DNA of 64,000 nt from Lutibacter sp. A80 (GTDB lineage Bacteria; Bacteroidota; Bacteroidia; Flavobacteriales; Flavobacteriaceae): the NCBI RefSeq assembly GCF_022429645.1, contig NZ_CP092480.1, forward strand, positions 1 through 64,000, written 5' to 3'. The position numbers and the translations under genes are program-made. Shown here in pieces: positions 58,435 through 64,000 of the stretch. How positions within the stretch are numbered: the stretch's first letter is position 1; every line of letters starts with the position of its first letter. The notes under the pieces are model-generated. The model had not been told where the DNA came from. It made no database searches and saw only the letters and a program-made list of their open reading frames with translations.

Positions 58435-59949
58435 TTAGTTTTGAGGGTTGTACCATCCGTTAATTGAAACATCTTCATTTGGAACACCAAATTGTGGATC
58501 AAGTCCTCCAAAAGTGTAAAATGGTTCTACTAGTACTTCTAGTTGCTGTGCAGGTATTGGGAAATGCAATAATGAGCCATCTTGTAATTGACCACTTCTA
58601 CGCATATCAAAATATTCGATACCCATACCTGTAAGTGGTAATTCTATTGTTCTTTCATAGGTGATTGCTTTTTTAACATCATCTATACTTGCACTTGTAG
58701 ATAGAGGAGGTAAGCCACCTCTTGTTGTTCTTGTACCAGCATTAATTATATTTATGGCTTCTGGTATTCTGTTAAGTTGTACTAATGCTTCAGCTTTAAA
58801 CATATCTATTTCTGCTTTACGCATCATTATAACTGGAGCAAAGAAATTTAAATTTATCCAATCATCTAAACGAGAATATCTATATGTAGACCATCTCCAC
58901 AAACCTCTTTCTGGTCTATTATTAGAAGCATCGTATTGAAAATCTGTTAAAACTCTTTGATCGTTAGAAATAATTTTACCTTCATGTGGTAATGCGCTTA
59001 TACCTTCTTCTGGCCAATTTGCTGGTATTGTTTCATCTAGCATATTCACTATTCGCATATCTACTTTACCCCAGGTTGGTCTAGCTAAGTAATATTTATA
59101 CCAAGACATCCATTTTCTATCAGAAGCATTTCCATCACCTTCTACATTAAAATCACTGGTAATACCTTTTTCTGAATGTTCTAAAACTTTAGCCCAATCA
59201 ATAGCATTATTTTGTTCAATATTTCTAGCGGAATAAACCATTAATCGAGCAATAAATGAATGTGCTAATTTTGACATTTCAAGGTTAGAAAATGTATTTC
59301 CATTTATCCATTCAATAGGTAAAGTGAATTGATTGTTATCAAATACTTCTATTGCTTTTTCTAATTGACTTATTGCTATTTCTATTGATTCTTGGTAAGT
59401 TGTTGCGCCTAAAGTAGCATAATCGGTATTTTCATCTGAAGGATATGCTTTATCATATACCAAACCTATGTAGCCATTACCTAAGCCTTGCATAAAATAG
59501 CCCATTCCTTTAACCATCATAGTTTCGCTACCTTGATCGCCAATTTCAACACCATTGTCAATAGCTACCAGTACATCATTTGCAGTTGTTATAACAGCAT
59601 ACATTTGTTGCCAATAATTACGAATAATAGAATGGTATGCATACGATGGCGAATTATCTATAAAAATTCTAGGTTCTTCGCTCATATCTAATGTAGCATA
59701 ATTAGCAAAGGTAACTGTACCCCAATCTGCCATTACCCACATTGCAGGTCCAGGTGAACCAAAATTGTGTTGTTCTTGTATAAACCAAGTGTTAAATAAT
59801 CCAGAAGCTAAACTTTTTACACCATCGGAAGTTGATAATACAATATCTCTATCAGGATTGTTATAATTTTCTACATCTAAATCGCTACAATTTATATATG
59901 TAATACTTAAAATAATTAATAAAATATATTTATATGCTTTTTTTATCAT
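58435..59949 (-). CDS. susD: SusD/RagB family nutrient-binding outer membrane lipoprotein
   Basis: 504 aa. Signal with lipobox YINC (Cys21), TPR-like helical core typical of SusD (SusD-like-3 N-terminal part and RagB C-terminal part; for example RKAEIDMFKAEALVQLN, about 378-394). It binds the substrate as a lid over the SusC barrel. It starts 5 bp after the SusC stop, the canonical pair arrangement. The C-terminal FGGLDPQFGVPNEDVSINGWYN is variable and not diagnostic of a substrate. Confidence 0.95.
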   Translation of the reverse strand: MIKKAYKYILLIILSITYINCSDLDVENYNNPDRDIVLSTSDGVKSLASGLFNTWFIQEQHNFGSPGPAMWVMADWGTVTFANYATLDMSEEPRIFIDNSPSYAYHSIIRNYWQQMYAVITTANDVLVAIDNGVEIGDQGSETMMVKGMGYFMQGLGNGYIGLVYDKAYPSDENTDYATLGATTYQESIEIAISQLEKAIEVFDNNQFTLPIEWINGNTFSNLEMSKLAHSFIARLMVYSARNIEQNNAIDWAKVLEHSEKGITSDFNVEGDGNASDRKWMSWYKYYLARPTWGKVDMRIVNMLDETIPANWPEEGISALPHEGKIISNDQRVLTDFQYDASNNRPERGLWRWSTYRYSRLDDWINLNFFAPVIMMRKAEIDMFKAEALVQLNRIPEAINIINAGTRTTRGGLPPLSTSASIDDVKKAITYERTIELPLTGMGIEYFDMRRSGQLQDGSLLHFPIPAQQLEVLVEPFYTFGGLDPQFGVPNEDVSINGWYNPQN

Positions 59950-59954
59950 AATTA

Positions 59955-62900
59955 TTAAAATTTAAATTCTACTGAAAATGAATAATTTCTAAAATTAGGG
60001 TATCCAAAGTCGTCAAAAAGAAAACCATCGGAACCTGTTTGAGGATCATAACCAGAATAATCTGTAATTGTGACTAAGTTTCGGCCTATAACACCAATTT
60101 TAATTTGCTCTATATATTTAGTTGGAAAACCTTTTATTTTCTTATCAAGTGTATAATAAATAGAAGCTTCATTTAATTTAATGTATGATGCATCTTCTAC
60201 CCAAAAACCGTTTATTGCATCAGCATCGTATAAGGCTTGGTAGTAATCTACTGTTTTTTTATTTTCAGGTTTAACATGTATTTGATCTATAATACCTAGA
60301 CGGTTATCACGAACTAAATATTGAGAAGTGTGGTTGTATAAATCTCCTCCTTGTTTCCATTGCCATAACATATAAGCTGAGAAGCCTTTGTAGTTAAGAG
60401 TTGTATTTAGTCCTAGTCTAAAATCAGGATTAATATCTCCAATTTTTTGAATAGCTTCTGCACCATTTTCGTCTAAGATTACAAAAGGTGTTTCGTTTAC
60501 AGTACCAATATCACTAGTTTTAACAACTACACCGTCTCTATTTACTGAATAATCGCTAATAGCAGCGCCATCAGGTAATTGTTGTTGCATTTGTTCTAAG
60601 GTATTTACAAAATTTACACCATACATAGTTCCAAAAGTTTCACCTTCTTTAATTCTAAATGTATTTCTTGGACCTGTTGTATATTCAGGAATGTTTAGTT
60701 TTGTAATTTTTTGATTTGTTTTGTCGAATGTTAATGCAGCACTCCAATTTAAATCGTTTTTTGAAATTAGTTTAGCATTTAACATTGCTTCAAAAGTGTT
60801 GCTTTCTAACTCACCAGCATTTACATTTTGATATTTAAAACCTCCAGAGTGTGAAGCTAAAGGAGCTAGTAAATATTGGTCGGTAACTTTTGTTTTAGAA
60901 TATGTAGCTTCAAGTCTAAACCTATTTAAAAATGAAGATTCTAAACCAACTTCTAATTCAGCAGAACGAGAAGGTTTTAAGTTTTTATTACCAATAGTGT
61001 TTTTAGAAGTTACTCCATCAATTAAACTAAACGTTTCATCTTTATCTCCAAAGCTTGGTCTTAATCCAGAAGTACCATAAGCAGCCCTTAATTTTAATTC
61101 TTGAACTCCGGTAATTTCAACATCTTTAGTTAAACGGTATGCTCCAGATAAACGAAAATAATTTTGCCATCTTTCGTTTTCACCAAAAAGAGATGAACCA
61201 TCAACTCTAAATAAACCATCTAAAATATATCTGTCTTTATATACAAAAGATCCAATTGCAAAATAGTTGGTTGCTCTAATATCTGTAGTATAGTCGCTAG
61301 CATCAATATTTGCAGGGTCAAAATTGTTAAATGTTGGAAAGTCACTTAATATAAAAGAAGTACCATTTGTGGTTGTACTTTCAAAGTGATTATCTTCACT
61401 TAAATAACTTAATTTTCCATTAAAATCTAGTTCTCCCCAAGTTTTTTTGAAATCTACAGTAGCTCTAAAAGTTTGATTAAAAGCTTTGTAATTTTTTTTA
61501 CTTAATGCACCACCTGTATAAGATAATAAAAATGGATTACTTGAATTTAAAATTAAAGGATCTGCATTTGGGTCTAAATAATTTGGAAGTACGGCATCAA
61601 TAGTGTTTTGAGGAGATAATATTTTGTTATTAAAATGCTCTAATTCAAAAGCGTAAGATGCATTAAAGCTAACAACATCGTTTAGTTTCCAATTAATATC
61701 AGATGAACTTAACAATCTTGATTTTTCAGCAGTACTTTCTTTTTTCCATAAATCGTATAGAGGATTTGCAAACTGTGTATTCCATTGATTTGGATAAAAA
61801 TTATACTCTTGACCGTCTATGTTTTTTTGAAATAAATTCACATCAGGTTCTGTAGATAACACTTCAAAAAAGGCAGCGGTACCACCACCCATATAATCGT
61901 TATCTGTACGGATATAATTATTACTTACAGAGATTTTTAATTTTTCAGAAATAGAATGGTCGGCGTTAAATCTTAAACTTTGTCTGTTATAACCACCGGT
62001 TTCTACAACTACACCTTGACTCTCATTGTTTTCAAAAGATAAAAATAAGTTAGTGTCGTCTAATTTATAACCTAAACCAATATAGTTTGTTATATATTGA
62101 CCATCATTAAACATTTCTTCTTGTAAATCATTATTTACTCTATAAGGTAAATCTTGGTAATGATCTTCTTTTTCTACTCTATTACCATTAATTCTAGGAT
62201 CCCATCCAGCAACGTAATCACTTGGATAGTTAACAAATTGGTATTTTGTATATGTATCAGTGTCTAACCAAGTTGGATCTAGAAGGTAGTGATGCGATGT
62301 AGATAAATCTAAAAGGTTTGCTACTTGTTGAAAACCAAATTCATTTCTAACTGTTATTGATGTTTTTCCATTACTAGCTTCTTTACCTCTTTTAGAAGTT
62401 ACAACTATAACACCATTGGCAGCTTTTGAACCATATAATGAAGCTGCAGCAGCACCTTTTACTACTTCTATAGATTCTACATCATCAATATTTATATCAG
62501 CTAAAGATCCGCCCATTATAACACCGTCAATTAAAATCATTGGGTTGTTACCACCTCTAATAGAAGTTGAACCTCTTAAAACAATATCAGAACTTGCTCC
62601 TGGAGAACCACTAAACGAAGTAACTGTAACACCTGCAATTTTACCTTGTAATGAAGAAGAAACTGAAGATTGAGGCGCTTTTTCTAAAGCATCAGATTTA
62701 ATTTTAGCAACGGAAACGGATAATTTTTTTCTTGAAGTTCCTGATGCTACACCTGCAATTATTACTTCATTAAGTAGGTTTGAGTCAGTTTTTAAATTAA
62801 TAACTATAGAAGTTCTATTATTAATAGGTACAATCTCTTCTTGAAATCCTAAGTAAGAAAATATAAGTACATCATTAGGTAGTGCATTTATTATAAACTT

Positions 62901-63389
62901 TCCATCAAAATCTGTAGATGTACCTAAATTTGTATTTTTTATAATAATGTTTACTCCAGGTAATGGGTTTCCATTATCATCATTTACAATACCATTAATT
63001 CTAATTTTCTCTTGGATGTTGGTTTTTGTGGTCTTTGATCTTATAATTATATCACTATCTTTAATAGCGTATTCTAAGTCTAAATTTTTAAAAGCTATAT
63101 CAAGTGTTTCTGTTACTGGTGCATTTTTAACATTTAAAAGAACTTTAGAATTTAAGCTAGCGATATTGCTGTTAAAAAAGAAATCGTAATCTGTTTTACT
63201 AGAAATTAGGTCAAAAAGTTCTTGAATAGTTAACTCTTTATTTATAGTTAATAAGGGAGCTTGCTCTTTATCTGTTTTTACTGTTGTACCAGCAAAGGCA
63301 AAAGAAGATGCAAAGAAAATGCTTATAAAAATAGTAAATATTTTTAAGTTGAGTTTTTTGAAAAATCTTATTGTAATATGTTTACTCAT
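59955..63389 (-). CDS. susC: SusC/RagA TonB-linked outer membrane protein with STN domain
   Basis: 1144 aa. Signal peptide (about 1-33), an STN secretin/TonB signalling domain (about 45-115), a CarboxypepD_reg-like domain (about 130-212), the plug (about 220-345, RGSTSIRGGNNPMILIDGV) and a 22-strand-type barrel ending in NYSFSVEFKF. The STN domain marks it as a transducer that contacts a FecR-type anti-sigma factor; such a gene (63436-64000) lies directly upstream. It imports the ligand captured by SusD. Confidence 0.95.
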   Translation of the reverse strand: MSKHITIRFFKKLNLKIFTIFISIFFASSFAFAGTTVKTDKEQAPLLTINKELTIQELFDLISSKTDYDFFFNSNIASLNSKVLLNVKNAPVTETLDIAFKNLDLEYAIKDSDIIIRSKTTKTNIQEKIRINGIVNDDNGNPLPGVNIIIKNTNLGTSTDFDGKFIINALPNDVLIFSYLGFQEEIVPINNRTSIVINLKTDSNLLNEVIIAGVASGTSRKKLSVSVAKIKSDALEKAPQSSVSSSLQGKIAGVTVTSFSGSPGASSDIVLRGSTSIRGGNNPMILIDGVIMGGSLADINIDDVESIEVVKGAAAASLYGSKAANGVIVVTSKRGKEASNGKTSITVRNEFGFQQVANLLDLSTSHHYLLDPTWLDTDTYTKYQFVNYPSDYVAGWDPRINGNRVEKEDHYQDLPYRVNNDLQEEMFNDGQYITNYIGLGYKLDDTNLFLSFENNESQGVVVETGGYNRQSLRFNADHSISEKLKISVSNNYIRTDNDYMGGGTAAFFEVLSTEPDVNLFQKNIDGQEYNFYPNQWNTQFANPLYDLWKKESTAEKSRLLSSSDINWKLNDVVSFNASYAFELEHFNNKILSPQNTIDAVLPNYLDPNADPLILNSSNPFLLSYTGGALSKKNYKAFNQTFRATVDFKKTWGELDFNGKLSYLSEDNHFESTTTNGTSFILSDFPTFNNFDPANIDASDYTTDIRATNYFAIGSFVYKDRYILDGLFRVDGSSLFGENERWQNYFRLSGAYRLTKDVEITGVQELKLRAAYGTSGLRPSFGDKDETFSLIDGVTSKNTIGNKNLKPSRSAELEVGLESSFLNRFRLEATYSKTKVTDQYLLAPLASHSGGFKYQNVNAGELESNTFEAMLNAKLISKNDLNWSAALTFDKTNQKITKLNIPEYTTGPRNTFRIKEGETFGTMYGVNFVNTLEQMQQQLPDGAAISDYSVNRDGVVVKTSDIGTVNETPFVILDENGAEAIQKIGDINPDFRLGLNTTLNYKGFSAYMLWQWKQGGDLYNHTSQYLVRDNRLGIIDQIHVKPENKKTVDYYQALYDADAINGFWVEDASYIKLNEASIYYTLDKKIKGFPTKYIEQIKIGVIGRNLVTITDYSGYDPQTGSDGFLFDDFGYPNFRNYSFSVEFKF

Positions 63390-63435
63390 ATTTTTTTTGT
63401 TTTTAAATGATTAGTTGTGATAATTCTATTTATTT

Positions 63436-64000
63436 TTAATTGAAAAACAATTCTACCTTGTTTTCAATAATTTTATAACTAATGCCTTCAGTATATTTAA
63501 GCATTTGTAAAAAATGAATTAATTCATTTTCTTTTTTAAGAGTTCCAGTAAATCTAAATTGTTTTATTTTTTCATCTTTTAAAATAAAACTTACGTTATA
63601 CCAATTATCAAGTTTTGTTACAATGTTTTCTAACTTTTCATTTTCAAAAATCATTCTATTCATAGTCCAAGAAACCTCATTTTGAACATTTACATTTTGA
63701 ACAATAATTTTATTTTGATTGTGGTATAATTTAGCTTGAGTTCCAGGTTTAATTTTTTGATTTTCTCCGTGAGGATTAGAAACATTAATAGATCCATTAA
63801 TTAAAGTAGTACTTGTGTAACCATCATTTTCATAATTAGATACATTAAACTCTGTTCCTAATACTTCAATTTTTAAATCTGAAGATTGTACAATAAATGG
63901 ACGGTTTTTATTATGTGCTACATCAAAAAATGCTTCACCTAATAAGGCTACTTTTCGTTGTTTTGAAATTGTAGAATTATTAAAAGAAATAGTACTGTTT
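63436..64000 (-). CDS. FecR-type anti-sigma factor (5' part beyond the window)
   Basis: The open frame runs to the window edge, so the N-terminus with the membrane helix is missing; at least 187 codons are present. The visible part begins in the FecR periplasmic domain (LLGEAFFDVAHNKNRPFIV, LGTEFNV, about 63850-63950 on the minus strand) and ends with a DUF4974-like C-terminal domain (IFENEKLENIVTKLDNWYNV ... FRFTGTL). With the STN-type SusC it would relay ligand sensing to an ECF sigma factor, expected upstream and outside this window. Confidence 0.9.
   Translation of the reverse strand, partial: NSTISFNNSTISKQRKVALLGEAFFDVAHNKNRPFIVQSSDLKIEVLGTEFNVSNYENDGYTSTTLINGSINVSNPHGENQKIKPGTQAKLYHNQNKIIVQNVNVQNEVSWTMNRMIFENEKLENIVTKLDNWYNVSFILKDEKIKQFRFTGTLKKENELIHFLQMLKYTEGISYKIIENKVELFFN

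Overview
The window starts exactly on the ATG of dnaA and reads like the first 64 kb of a Bacteroidota chromosome, most likely a marine-type Flavobacteriaceae. Support for this: very AT-rich DNA; no Shine-Dalgarno-type leaders; promoters of the Bacteroidota form TTG-N17-21-TAnnTTTG; a SusC/SusD pair with a FecR anti-sigma gene; a protein with a type IX secretion (T9SS) sorting tail; and flavobacterial gene orders such as bamD-rpoZ-coaBC-DUF4835-recN. Genus cannot be fixed from the sequence alone.

Layout. 1-24 kb is core: dnaA, a phosphatase and an RsmI-like methylase; a reverse cell-wall cluster (dapF, GNAT, mltG); an HtrA protease; ligA; a Crp-type regulator; a Gfo/Idh oxidoreductase; lysoplasmalogenase and DoxX; a reverse nucleotide-salvage operon (split 5'-nucleotidase plus guaC); dapA; ferritin; the bamD-recN operon; and fabI. 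24-26.6 kb holds a glycosyltransferase and a complete IS3-family element with inverted repeats, a 3-bp target duplication and a -1 frameshift site. 26.6-38 kb is core again: clpC, gyrA, a TPR protein, an NlpC/P60-like protein whose catalytic Cys is Ser, a thiolase, a 7TM-HD phosphohydrolase, and a tRNA-Ser/Pro/Arg operon with a clear promoter and terminator.

From the tRNAs to about 51.2 kb the DNA is accessory: an Old Yellow Enzyme, about 1 kb of decayed intergenic DNA, a three-gene McrBC-like (type IV restriction) locus, a broken ADP-ribosylglycohydrolase, an orphan sensor kinase, an acyl-CoA synthetase and a shredded thioredoxin-reductase-like pseudogene. 51.2-54.7 kb holds a HAD phosphatase, an ACT protein, cysteine synthase and two unknown membrane proteins. 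The right end (54.8-64 kb, reverse strand) is a TonB uptake locus: FecR (cut by the window edge), SusC with an STN signalling domain, SusD, a LamG lipoprotein and a secreted C10 cysteine protease with a T9SS tail. No glycosidase is present in it, so it looks more like a protein or peptide (or glycoprotein) utilisation locus than a classic polysaccharide locus.

The best candidate for an unusual system is 40169-45582. An unrecognised 122-aa protein precedes an McrB-like protein that stacks a ScoMcrA-type head, a DUF4357-like module and an MrcB_N-like domain in front of the AAA+ motor. This is followed 3 bp later by a DUF2357/PD-(D/E)XK nuclease with an extra C-terminal domain.
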